Source: Eutreptiella sp. 'Long Island Sound 2002' (lineage: Eukaryota > Euglenozoa > Euglenophyceae > Eutreptiales > Eutreptiaceae). Taken from it: 64,000 nucleotides of DNA. The notes beneath the pieces were generated by a model that ran no database searches, was not told where the DNA came from, and saw nothing but the letters and a program-made list of their open reading frames with translations. The stretch covers positions 29,449,306 to 29,513,305 of the forward strand of contig OZ038385.1 of assembly GCA_964036045.1 (NCBI GenBank), given 5' to 3'. The position numbers were made by a program, and so were the translations under genes. Below are positions 44,355-55,671 of this stretch, one piece after another. The stretch's first letter is position 1; the number at the start of each line of letters is the position of its first letter.

Positions 44355-44971
44355 AGCTATAGGCACTAAAACATCTTTTCCTTGGTGACTGAGGCACTGA
44401 TATACTGAAGGCAGAGCCTATGAATTCATCTATGTTTTCTCATGAATTCTTAGCTATCCTAGTGGTATGCACCCTAGGTCGCTGGGGCACCTCTTTTTGA
44501 GAGGTCCTGGGTTCAGTACCCAGTCAGCCTAGCTAAGTAGGATTATCCCATGTGACATGGCAGTGACCTCAGCACCACAAGCCATGCCACCTCAGTATCT
44601 ATGGGACCCAAAAACAAAGAGTGCACATCTCAAGATGGCACTAGGGATGAGAGTGAGCCCTTGGGGCAGTTTTGCAATCAGTTTTTCTCAAGCATGTAAA
44701 ATATTTCATCCTGAGTTGCAATGTATGCTAATTGCTGTGGTCTATTGTTGATAGTTGTCTTTATCTAACTCTTTGTGGCTGCAGCCCTTCATGCTTTGAT
44801 TCTGTTCTTTTTCTATTTGCTTATCTCTGGCTTGGGTTATCCTGGATTGGTTGTATTTCAACAAAAAAACATTTTTCTCATCAAAAACAAGCAGCCGGAG
44901 CCCTACACCAGCAGCAAGCAGCAGGGAAGGCACAACAAAGACACAGTGTTGAAATCACTATAAAACTTTCT
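44355..44971 (+). repeat. A4 3' LTR, remainder
   Basis: With 40206-40380 this makes a 792-bp LTR. It ends ATAAAACTTTCT. It holds the tRNA-like module at 44449-44537. Confidence 0.9.
44449..44537 (+). other. tRNA-like module in A4 LTR
   Basis: CTTAGCT/AGCTAAG ends, the ACCTC/GAGGT arm, and a T-arm with CTGGG/CCCAG, all paired. The T-arm sequence differs from A1 yet still pairs. Confidence 0.55.
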
Positions 44972-45203
44972 CTTTGTCTCGCTTTTTCCCTTTCCCTTGC
45001 CTCGCTCTCCAGTGGTGAGTAAGGTAGGTAAGCCCAGGTGGGGCCACTCCCTGGTAGAGTTCGTGAATGTGGGACCGATTGTTAGGAAAAAGTAAGATTG
45101 AAACAGGTACCTTCGAGACTCGTGCATGCTCGTGCGTTCACGCACGCATTAAAGGGTAGGCCACACGTGTTGCGCTCGGTATAACCCTTGTATAGGTCAC
45201 CCA

Positions 45204-45244
45204 GGGGCTCCACCCCACGTTCTATAAGAGAACGGGTGGAGTTC
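45204..45244 (-). other. Covarying hairpin in A3
   Basis: CTCCACCC (45208-45215) pairs with GGGTGGAG (45234-45241) and GTTCT (45219-45223) with AGAAC (45228-45232). The outer pairs differ from A1 on both arms. Confidence 0.6.
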
Positions 45245-45282
45245 CTTAAGCTTGCTTGCTTGCACTTGGGTTTGGGGACAGT

Positions 45283-45327
45283 GTATTATAGGGCTACCTG
45301 AGAAGCGTATAATACGTTGAGGTAGTC
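45283..45327 (-). other. Interleaved stems in A3
   Basis: GTATTATA (45283-45290) pairs with TATAATAC (45308-45315); GGCTACCT (45292-45299) pairs with AGGTAGTC (45320-45327). Three of the eight b pairs are changed on both strands relative to A1. Confidence 0.65.
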
Positions 45328-45426
45328 TTGGTTCCTCAGCCGCAAACCCAAGCCATCTGCCTTCGCTTTACAGGTGGGAAGGTCAGGGTGATTGGTGCAG
45401 CAGCGATCCCTTTTTTTTCTGCCCTG

Positions 45427-45807
45427 CTAAACAAGGGCGTTGATCACACAAACAAATAACTCCGCCTCTGCCTGTGGCAGACCAGGGAGTTCAACTCCAT
45501 TGACATATGCGCTGTGCACGCCAAAAGAGCACTCCTTCCCTCCAAGCCCTAGCAGGGAAATGCGTTGTGGCGTCCCTGTTAGGCCACAGACGCTTAGTAG
45601 CTCTGTGTTCTCCTGCAATCTCACAGGTGAGCAACTAGGGCTCGTGACTTCTCCCTCAACGCCACCCAGTAGAGCGCGCGGGTAGGAGTGGTAGTCCTGA
45701 GTCGGGGCTTGAGCCAGTTGAACAAGCACTCGCCCACCAGGATCGTGCCACTGTAGGCCGTGTAGGACCTGTAGTGCGTGTGTCAATGTCCCACCCGCTC
45801 CCTGCAA
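45427..45807 (-). CDS. Conserved small ORF downstream of A3 pol
   Basis: About 126 codons, colinear with A1 7228-7611 to the C-terminus (LPQAEAELFVCVI). The first Cys pair has become CSFG. That an older, broken copy still keeps this frame open argues for past selection on the protein. Confidence 0.45.
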   Translation of the reverse strand: MQGAGGTLTHALQVLHGLQWHDPGGRVLVQLAQAPTQDYHSYPRALLGGVEGEVTSPSCSPVRLQENTELLSVCGLTGTPQRISLLGLGGKECSFGVHSAYVNGVELPGLPQAEAELFVCVINALV

Positions 45808-46088
45808 TTTTAGCGGGGTTGGTGGGCAGTGGCAGTGTTTAGGCTAGATTTTGGCCATCGTAGCAACTAGGCGTTTTCAAGCCTTCATAGCTTTTGGCCA
45901 CCGCTCCCCTGTAGTAGGCAGGTAGGTAGGAAAAACAATACCTGGATTAGTATGCCTGGTATTCCCCCAAGGTTTTGCGCCAGCACAGAAACTGGGCGCT
46001 TAGGATTAGGACGCCACTTCTGCGGCTTGCTCTCAGGCCCTTAGGAATAGCACACTCACACATACGCTTAGGCAGGTAAGGGTAAGGT

Positions 46089-47287
46089 TCAGTCCCTAGC
46101 TTTAGTCTTGGAGGCAAGCGTCTCAGCGAGCCTCAGCAACTCACCAAGGTTGTTCTGGCACAAGTAGTCTACCAGGACTGAATTTAGACGTCCCTCAAGT
46201 AGGACAAACGCTGAGAGGGGCTCACAGGTGGCCTCTTCGACTCCAAACCCTTCCCAGAGGGTGAGGAAGCGCGGACCCTGGCGATAGCGGTGGCGTAGGA
46301 CATACTTCACCAGGTAGAAGCCCTCCTTAGCCATCTCCTCGGCGTTCATGTCGGCGAGTTCCCCTTCAACTTCCATAGGGCTGGCAGCCCCCTGCAGGTC
46401 TAGGGCGGCAATCTCCTCGTCGTTCAGCTCCCACCCCTCCCCACATAGGTCTCCAGGATCATAGTAGCGCTTCAGGTGTTGAGCGGCGCACACCAGGGCC
46501 CCCCCTAGTCGGGAAGAACACCGCAGTGTGATACGGTGTCCATCCACAGATAGAATCTTGTGGGTCCCCTTCTTGGTAGGTGGCAGGTACTCGGTGCCTG
46601 TTCTTCTTGTTCCACTGACGCTCCCTCACTCTCTGGAGTATAGCCTTGGCCTTGTCCACCTTCGCTTGTTGCTCCTGGACCCACTCACCCGGAGAAGAAT
46701 GGGTATCCTCTGGATAGGGAGCATGTAGAAACCACGACGGGCGCCCCAGGAATAGTTCACGGGGCGAGTAGCCAGTCGCCGAACTCTCTTGGGAGTTCAT
46801 CATCAATGATATGACGGGGAGTAGTCTGACCCAGTCTCTGGTGCGTTCAGTTTTGCAACATATCCTTACATTCTCCTTGAGGACACGAATCTGTCGCTCA
46901 CATAGGGGGTTGCTCGTGTGAGAGTAGGGGATCCCCGTAGACACCTGGACGTTGAGGGATCTCAGGACCCTCTTGTACCAACCGGTATCTGAGCGTACTC
47001 GTACGTCCTCATCGGAGCTGATCTCCTTGGGCGCCCCATAGACACAAAACCACTCCTCCAGGAGTATCTTCATAGTCTCCTCTCCGGTAATGTGCTTGGT
47101 ACATGGGAACACCCTGGTAAACCTGGTCAACCCAGAGGTCACCACGAGGGCAAAGTTGTAGCCCCCAAACTTAGGCATCTCCGTGTAGTCCACGTAGAGA
47201 ACACTGTTGGCACAGTGAGGGATGGGCAGGGTCCAGTAGAGACCTCTGTCCCTGATATCCCCAGGTTTGCAGGACCTACACGGGCAC
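46089..47287 (-). pseudogene. A3 pol remnant, integrase to chromodomain
   Basis: From the integrase CPCRSC region to the chromodomain. A deletion of roughly 75-90 bp near 46560 removes the start of the GPY/F region and shifts the frame. A Trp of the chromodomain is Cys here (EATCEP). Confidence 0.88.
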
Positions 47288-47952
47288 TCCCACTTACCCA
47301 CTCAGCGCACTCCTCTACCCGGTACACCACCCCCACCCCGCACAACAGAAGCCCCCGGAGGGCTGGGCGTCTTTTCGGGACGCCCACCTGGCCCCCCCCG
47401 ACGAGGCCACCGCCACGCGGATGGGCCTCACGGACCAGGAAGCCTACGTCAGAGGGCTCAAGACGAGCCTCCAAGAGGCACACCGCTGGCACGCCCGCTC
47501 CCTGTCGCCCCCACGGGGACAGGGGGGTTCACCCGCCCCCGACACCCACCAGGCCAAGAAGACCAAGACAGGTCAGGGGGCCCGCCAACGCGCCCACCAG
47601 CAATCCGCGACGCCCCGACCAAGGCCCGGGTCCATCCACACCGCACCGCCCCACGCCCAGACCCCCGGGGCACACCAACAACACCGCCACCGCCAGCGCC
47701 CACCACCACCACCGTACCGCAGCACCCAAACCCTGCAGCCCAGTCAGCCACCACCGCCCACACACGTCCACACCATGCCAGGACCACGGTACGCGCAGAG
47801 CCAGGGGACATGGCACCTCCAACACCACCACCACGCCCCCGTCCCTCCCAACCCCTACCCCCTAGTGCCCCCATGCTACAGCGACCCCCACCAGCTACAT
47901 CCCCACCACGCCCCAGCACAACCAGGCCCCGCGAACCACCCACCCCACATAG
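47288..47952 (+). mobile_element. L' fragment of non-LTR element L
   Basis: Matches L 3858-4515 (ORF-a central domain and tail) with scattered differences. It is probably a 5'-truncated L copy whose 3' part lies beyond B. The ORF-a frame remains open. Confidence 0.85.
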
Positions 47953-49797
47953 TGAAGCGGTACCCAGAACCCCATGGCTAGGTTACGGCATACAACCGGT
48001 CTCCGGTCCACTAACCCCATGTACGGAAGGGAAGACGCCCGTTGACGCTTTGTTCCGTGCCGTAAAGCCCCGCATCGGCAACCGATGCACCGCCAGCGGA
48101 GATTTGTATATCAGAACATCAGGAATCAACAGGGTTTTATTTTCATATTGTTTCCGTCAAGTTTTACGCTTCCGTTCTGATATTCACTGTTTTGACTGCT
48201 GGCGGTTGGATCGCGACTTTACCGTAACCGCCAGTTTAACTGTTTATAATGGAAATTTTAACGCAATCCGTCACGAAGGCTCCAAAGCCTTCAGGAACTG
48301 CTTGGATGCTTGCGCAATTTTCACATCTTACACTCGCAACCTTAATCCGAATTTTTCAGGATGTCGAAATCGGATTTTCGACTTCGACATCCCCGCACTT
48401 GATTTGACCTCTTTCGAGTGGACCTACGTGCTTCCCTATGCACGAATCAACTTTCCTTTTATCTTGCCCTCCATTTGACTCAGAGATATGGGCAAAACAA
48501 AGTTGATTCGTGAGGCCACTTGTAAGGGTCATATCTCGTGCCGCTTGCGAGGAATGACAATAAGGAAACGTGGGATGTATTCACAATACTCCTGACGTAA
48601 TTTAGGAAGCTTTACATGCCTTGCGTTTCCACACGTGCGCGCTAGTGTAATGGATCATGGTCAAGAGGGTAGAGTTTGCGTTATAACTCCTTGGCCATGA
48701 GATTGCGTGCGTTAAGATAACTTTCTAGTGTAGCGCGCAAGTGTTGGTGTTGCATAGAAACTCTCCTTGAGTTCCTATGAGCGATTGACACAAAGTTATG
48801 CCCTTGGAGGGGCATGACATATCGTGGTGGGAGCTACCTTTTTGGGCAATATGGAGTATGTGCCTTGTGTTGTGTTGCGTGCCCATTTGGCGGGTCCATC
48901 CCTCCAAGCCAAACCCGCCAATGGACCTCATATTGTGCAAGCCCCCTCTCCATACTCCCTACGATCAATTGCAAGCCTAACCTTCGTGAAGGGAAGCTTG
49001 TGTGGTGATCCCGAAGCGATGCGTTGGGAGCAAGGTGTGTATTTTGCAATTTTCCATATTTTCATGTGCCCACTTGGGAAGTAGCGCTCGTAACCTTTCA
49101 AGGCGCCCCAAGTGGAGCACATATGTGGGATCAAAGGTCATTGGTGTCAAGTCATTGTGTTTAGAAGGATTAGTTGATTGCACGATCCAAGCCGAAGATA
49201 TTATAATATAATTGTGCACCTTTCAAGGCACTTTTGTGTATCTTTGTGCCAATTTTGCCGTTTTTGGCCCGTCATGATGTCAAGTGGCGACCGTGTATCT
49301 CAACGTTGCGCTCATATGACATCATGACTCAAGTATGTTTTGAGGGTACATACTTCGGTCCCCAACATATCTTGGACCCGGCGAATAACTCCACTTAGGC
49401 TTGGCATACCGTGGCCGCCATGTTGGCGATTTGGGACTATCCCAAATCATGGGCTCACTTGGCGACCCTGCCATTCCCAATACCGGAGGAGTTGGGCGAC
49501 GCCCAAAAGATATGTTGGACACATATGACTTGATACCAATCCTATGGCACACTCCGGTCCGAATCGGGCATGCGCCTCATTTGCCCCAACCATGAGTGTG
49601 CGCATTTTTGGCCATTTTGAGCAATTTTCCACTTTTGCTGCCCGCCGTGCACTATGTTCTAACCCTCGTGCACGCCGGACGCATGGACCAATGGACCATA
49701 TATGACATGGGTGTTATGGGTAGTGGTCCCCATGGTCCACACACCACGTGGGCGAAGCAGAGCCACCTTCGTTAAGGCGCTAGCCCAAAGTGGGTGT
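47953..49797 (+). repeat. B 5' LTR (supported part)
   Basis: Begins TGAAGCGG. It matches 62156-64000 to the window end; the true LTR is longer and its right edge cannot be placed. It contains inverted repeats: an 8-bp pair around 48361-48391 and a 12-bp pair, GTCATGATGTCA (49271-49282) with TGACATCATGAC (49317-49328). I see no convincing gene. Confidence 0.9.
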
Positions 49798-51366
49798 GGG
49801 CAATTTTGCAATTTTGGCATTTGTGGACCCAATTGGGATCGTCACCACGCCAAGTGGCATGGAGATCTTTGAGAGCCAAGTGCATGGGAGTCTTCGTTGG
49901 ACTCCTGGTGGATCGCGTATGGAATGGCGGATCCGATCTTCAAGCCGGCCTAGAGATATACTATTGGGAACACACCGAATTTTGGCTCATTTGAAGCAGC
50001 CAAAATGACCCCATTTTGGGACCCCAATTTCCCCCTTCCGTGTGGTCAATTGGCGGCCCCATTTCTCTATGCCCACAGGGAGCCCGGACCTAAATCCAAG
50101 TTGTACACTCAGATAGAAGTCCTAGGTCCTGCCTCCTAACCTGTGAGCCATTGGCCTTGCCCTGGCAGGGCGAGCCGTGCGTGGGAATGACGCCTACTTT
50201 GGTAATTTTGGCATCATGACCCCACTTGACGAACACGTGGTGCCCTGATGCCGGGACCTCAGAGGGAACCAGGGGAGTGAAGGCTCCAGGGAGTTTGTAC
50301 TCGAAGGGCATAGGGTCAGTTGCCTCGTCCCTACCTCTGGCGGGTCCGGACGAGGGGTCAATTTTGGAGAATTTGGAGCTAATATCAGTTTGGGCTGAAA
50401 CAGCCCATTTTCAGCTACCAACTCCTGAGGGATAATGGCGGGGCCATATCTCTCGCTCAGAGAGGAGTTGGGACCTGCCGTTAGGGAAGCATAGGGAGCC
50501 ACTGTTGGGTGGCCTTGGAGCCTCTTGGTTCCAAGGAACTCGCCTGTGGCTGGGCAAGACACCTCCCCCATTGGCAGGGTTTCAGGGTCCGGACTGAGCA
50601 GGGCATGGGTTCTGTTTGAGCCCCCGCCCCCACCAGCCACTGAGAGGGTCGGACCTGGGATTGGGATACAAGTTAGGATGGAGTGTCTATTGTCCTGTGA
50701 TGCCCTTACCCCAGTCCAGTCTTAACCCCATGTGTACATATCCCGATGTGTTGCTGTACATACTTTCGTTCCCTCTTTGCAGAGTGGCAAGGATTCTGAA
50801 ACCCTTTGTCACATGACATGAGCGCATTGATGCCCTTGTGAGCGTAGTGCTTTGCCTGCCTGCTCACTTGCGCGTGTCCCGCAGCGTCCCGTGGCCGGCC
50901 CCCCACGGGAACGCGTCAAAAGCGTTTCACCGCCGCGGGGTTACCCAGCCCTCGCGTGCCACTCGGGGCCACCAACCCCGAGCAGCGCGTCGCAGCAGCT
51001 CGCAGCTCGCAGCTCGCAGCGCAGCGCAGCAGCCCGCAGCGCAGCGCAGCAGCTCGCAGCGCCGCCCAGCGACAGCGCCGAGTTCGTCACGGAGCCCGCA
51101 GCGCCGTCCAGAGCATCGCCCTGACCGCGCAGCGACCGTGGAAGAGGTGCACAGACCAGGACTCCTGCATCAGCCCCATCGGCCGACCCGGAGTCCCATC
51201 GGCCGACCAGCAAGGCCGCGTCAACCACCTCCACAACCTCCGGCTGACCAGCACCAGCCGCACTTCCAATCCAGTGCTGCAGCACCCGCCTCAACAACCA
51301 CCACCAGTTTGTTGAGTTGTACGAGTGCATACCAAGGACCTCAAGACCCACTACGCCCCCGCTGCC
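49798..51366 (+). other. Rest of B 5' LTR and leader
   Basis: No ORF I would defend. The LTR end and primer-binding site lie somewhere here; I could not recognise a tRNA complement. The last 400 bp are GC-rich and include a GCAGC/CTCGCAG microsatellite (50990-51063). Confidence 0.5.
50990..51063 (+). repeat. GCAGC/CTCGCAG-rich simple repeat in B leader
   Basis: Irregular repeats of CGCAG and CTCGCAG. Confidence 0.75.
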
Positions 51367-54300
51367 ATGGTAAACTGGCAGGAAGCGGGTAGGTTGTGGC
51401 CGCGGCCCCACCCCCATGCGGCACGCCTGCTGCGTGGGTTGGTTTGGGACCAGCACTACCGCCACAGCCACCCCCAGTGTGAAGGCGGCATGCCCGGGAG
51501 CTTCGAGCTCCGCGAGGACATGGGGGAGGACCGCCTGCGGGCAGTGGAGGAGTGGCTGCGGGCGGAAGGCTACGAGTGGCGCTTCCGCCGCAAGCGCTGG
51601 AGGACCTGGACCCGGCCGGACAGGCCGGGCGAAGGGCTGCGCCCCGACGGGATTGAGGAGGACGAGGACCCCAACGCCTACCCGTCGGGCGCCTCGATCA
51701 ACGTCTCCCTGTGGGACGTGATCGAGAAGAACTTCCCGGAACCGGGGAGCGAGCGCAGGCTGCAGGGCAGCAGCAGCGCGTCTCCGGGGAAGGAGAAGCG
51801 GTCTGCCGGGGACAGGAAGCGGGACCGGAGGTGGCGGGAATACCAGGAGTCCCTGGCCGCCGAAGCCGCCCAAGGTGCCAAGGGCGGAACCCCAGCCCCC
51901 AGTCCCCAACGGGCCAATGGCGGTCACGACCCCGGCTCCACCACCCTTGGCGACTACATCCGAGTCGCCAGGAAGACCAAGGCCAAGCCCCGTCCGCTGC
52001 TCCTGAAGCCCCAGCAGGCCTCAGCAGGCCCCAGCAGCGACGTGGAGTCGGCCCACCGCGGGAGGATGCCGGCCGACCAGGCCAGCTCCAGCAGCAGCGT
52101 CGCTCCCGCCCAAAGGGACGTGGCGCGCGCCTGTGAGCGCGTCTGTAGGGTGCCCTGCAACCTTCGGGTTGCCCGGCAACGGGCCACGCAGCAGAACGCT
52201 GCCGTGGAGGGCGCCGTCGGCATCGCCCATGAGGAGGCCACCGAGTGGGGCAGAGGCATGGACTACCACGCCTCGAAGGTGGCAGCCATCGCGGCCGGTC
52301 TCACGGCTGCGGCCGCCCATGAGGCAGTGGCTGCCCGGATCAGGGCAACCGACGAGGAAGCCCCCCGGACGCAGGAGGCCATTGCCTGCAAGGAGGCCGA
52401 GGTGAAGGCGCTGGAAGAGGCGCTTGCCCAAGAGAGGGCAAAGAGGGAGGCGGAGGAAAGGGCCCACGCAGATGCGACGGCTAAGGCCCAGGAGGACGCC
52501 GCCAAGAAGGAAGCCATCGAGGCCGCGCGACGGAAGGTCGCTGAGGAGAAGGCCAAGACGGAGGCGGAGCTGGCAGCGTTGGAAGCGCAGAAGGCGCGGC
52601 TGCAGCAGGCCCGGGAAGCCGAGGCGGCTCGTGCTCGGGAGGAAGCAGAAGCGCGAGCTGCCGCAGCCACCGCCGCCGCAATGGAGGAGGCAGAGGCCAA
52701 ACTCCGCCGCGATACTCCCCCGGGAGGATCACGAGTGGAGACCCTTCGAAAGCTTTTCGAAGGGGACGCCTCCTCCAGGATGACGCTGGACGAGGTCGAC
52801 ACGGGCAGCAGTGGGAGCAGTGGCGCCACCGCCCACCGACGGAGGAAGGGTAAGGGGAAGACCCCCGAGAGGCCACGCAGGCCAGCGGGTGGACAACCCC
52901 AAGACAGTGACCCCTTCTTCACCGCCAGTGACGGGGATGAACGAGGCCGCCGACATCGCCAAGTGGTGGCTTGGACGGGCGGAGACGTCCCCATGGAACC
53001 GGTAGGTGAGGATGAGGATCTCCCTCCTCCCTACCGGAGCTCGGAGTCTTCAGAGACCGAGACGCCCAGGTGGAGCGACATGGGCGAGGATGACGACATG
53101 GACTTCGGCATCACGAAGAAGCGCCCATCCTCGGACCCACCGAGGCGACCCGGCGGAGACCCACCTAGACCCCCTGGCGGAGGACCATCAGGACCCCCTG
53201 GAGGACGCCCACCAAGTGGACCCCCTGGAGGCGGACCACCGGGCGGGGGAGGACCCCCTGGACAGGGCGGACCCGGCGGAGGCCCTCCTGGAGGACCCCC
53301 TGGGGACCCCGACGACCCACCAGGGAACAGCGACCCGGATACCACCTGGCGGTGGATTGTCTACCTCCGCAGGAGAGTCCAGTTGCTCGAGCTGGAGGTA
53401 GACACGGGCAAGGGCGAGATGGCTCGCATCTCCAGGGTCGCCGCGCGTGCGCAGAAGGAGGTGGACAACGCCAGGGCCGAGACCAAGTCGCTGACCAACG
53501 TCGTCAGCGGCCTGCAGGAGAGGCTGGACGCGCTGGAAGCCCGTGGGAGCGCCGGCAGCGACCAACCACCCCTGGAGTCTGGCTCGTCGGACGACGGCTG
53601 GGGACCCGGACCAGGTCCAGGCAGACCCCACGCCCCCGGCGGAGCCCCCAGGAGTCGCCCCAGCGCCAGTGCCCCCTCTCTCACCGCCCCCTCTCACCAC
53701 AGCGCGGGCCGCCGCAACGAGTGCGTGCCGCCCGGCAGTGGCAGTGAGGAATGGCGTGATGAGTGGCTCAGCGCGGAGTACCGCAACCGCCGTGCTCCAC
53801 CGCGGACGCCTGTACGCCCCCGACGCCCTGCACCAGCCCCGGTGCCAATCCCAATGGCTGGAGGACGTTATGGTGGACTCAGGGACGAGGTCCCCAGAGG
53901 AGACGTGGAGTGGGATGTCGGCGAAGGTGAGGACCTGGATCTGGACCTGCAGGAGTTCGACATCAGCCCGCCGCGTGGTGTACGTCGGGAGGCCGCTGAA
54001 CTCAGCCGCCGGCGCCGTGATGAGGATGCGTACATGGATGCAGTACGGCGTGAACATTTTGGTTCAGCGTACGTGGAGGAACCGCGGCGTAGCCACAGGG
54101 GTTCCATGGAGGAGATGGACGTGGCGGCCGTGGGAGTCCGTGGGCGAGGCCGATGGGAACCTCGGTCGACCTCGCGGCCGGCGTTCATGGTCTCTAAGGC
54201 CGCGGATGCCGCCGTGTGGGAAGACTTGAAGGACGTCAAGCCCCCCATGTACGACGGCAACCCCCTCAACCTCGACCGCTTCCTGGAGGAGCTGGACAAT

Positions 54301-55671
54301 TGGGGGCTGACCGTCACTGAAGACCTGCCTCCCGCTGATGCGGAGAAGTATGTCTTCAAACGGTTCAGGTACCGCCTGCCGGAAGTGCTCGGAGAGCTAT
54401 ACTTCATGGCGACCAAGGAGGGGAAAATCAAGACCCTCAAGGAAGCCAAGAAGTGGCTCAACGAGCAGGAGCGGGTGGACGCTCCGCAGGTGGCGGCCAA
54501 GCGCTGGAAGTCCATCAAGCTTGAGCATGATGGACGGGAGATCCGCCTACGAGAGTGGCGAGACTTCCGAGGGAAATACACCCTCTTCCGCCGCAACGTG
54601 GAGGATTGAAACGAGGGTGACGAGCAGGCTCGCCTGCTCTCCATGCTGCCGGAAGCATGGATCAAGAGGGTCACCAAGGAGGAATCCAAGAGGGCCAAGT
54701 CCAACCACACGGTCAAGATGATGCTCCCCAAGGAGTATCATACGAACGTGGTGGCTTGGGCGAAGAAGAACGTGGCCTGGGATGTCAAACGGCACTCCCT
54801 GCGGAACGCTCTTCTCATCACCGTCTCGGGCGATGGCGAGAAGACCGCAATGTGGCGCCTTGACGATTGTGAGTTGAGCGGCCAGACCATCCGTCTGCAG
54901 CCCATCCCGGCGCGGATGAGCTGCGACGAGATCCTGGAGTGGGTTGGCGAGGAAGTACTCAAGGAGTACCGAAACCTCCACCACACCCGCGGGTTGAGGC
55001 CCGGCGACCGCGACGTCAACTACGTTGGCGAGGGACCTGGCGGGGAAGATGCCATGGACCCAGCGGGAGCCGGCGGCGATGAGACTCTCGTCGACGATGA
55101 CGACGACGATGAGCCCGCCGAGGTGGCCGTTTGTGCCTTCGTGGCCAGGAACCTGAGCGCGGGGAGCAAACCGGGAAACTGGAAGCCCCTGCAGCAGGGT
55201 TGGAGGAAGCAGGAGAAGAGGGACCCTCGCCGCATTGGCGACCCTCCGCTGTCATTTGGGGAGTTCATACGAGCTCACCCTCAGGGCTGTTTCGTGTGTT
55301 ATGGGAGGAAGCGAGGCTTCAACCATGACCACCGAACATGCCCCGTCCACAAGGCCGACACGGAGGCTTACAAGAAGGCGCACGGGTCGAAGAAGCGTGC
55401 GCCCGCGGGTATCCGGGAAGCCAAAATGGAGGTCGACAAGGACGAGCTGGCCAAGCTGATGTCGTCGGTGGGGACCGAGTTGGCCAAGGAGATCCAGGAG
55501 ATCAAGCGGAACTGGGTCCCCAGGTCGGACAACAAGAACAAGGAGAACAACCAGAACAACCAGAACAAGGACAAGGACAAGAAGCCTACTCGTAGTGAGA
55601 GGAGGAAGAAGGGCGTCAACGACGTTGAGGCCGAGGAGAACACCCCCTCTTCCACAACCGACGCCCCCTAG
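51367..55671 (+). pseudogene. B gag
   Basis: ATG at 51367 in good context (GCCATGG). The frame is open to TAG 55669-55671 except for TGA at 54607-54609. In order it has a basic/acidic N-terminus, a long Ala/Glu/Lys coiled coil (about 52370-52720), a Pro/Gly-rich linker (about 53130-53330), a second short coiled coil (about 53380-53550), and a capsid-like domain (about 54180-54800, YDGNPLNLDRFLEELDNW). A zinc knuckle, CFVCYGRKRGFNHDHRTC, is near 55285-55340, and a Lys/Asn-rich end follows. At about 1430 codons it is long for a Ty3/gypsy Gag. The internal TGA could come from CGA by one C-to-T change. Confidence 0.85.

Larger units (their letters stand above)
44972..47287 (-). mobile_element. 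Chromovirus A3 fragment (- strand)
   Basis: Part of the 3' region and the end of pol of another family A copy. A4 inserted at its left edge and L' at its right edge, inside integrase. Its remaining parts lie outside the window or are lost. Confidence 0.85.

Noticed and set aside
37271-44971. A giant DNA transposon with 790-bp terminal inverted repeats
   Set aside because: The two inverted 790-bp blocks are LTRs of two different A copies in opposite orientation; the 5-bp duplication around A2 and the polypurine tracts explain the layout.
48725-49219. Several short open frames in the B LTR
   Set aside because: They overlap on both strands, and their conservation in the second LTR follows from LTR identity alone.
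50194-50640. 148-codon minus strand frame in the B leader
   Set aside because: It lies antisense to B, with low-complexity composition and no recognisable domain; the second LTR does not reach it, so no comparison is possible.
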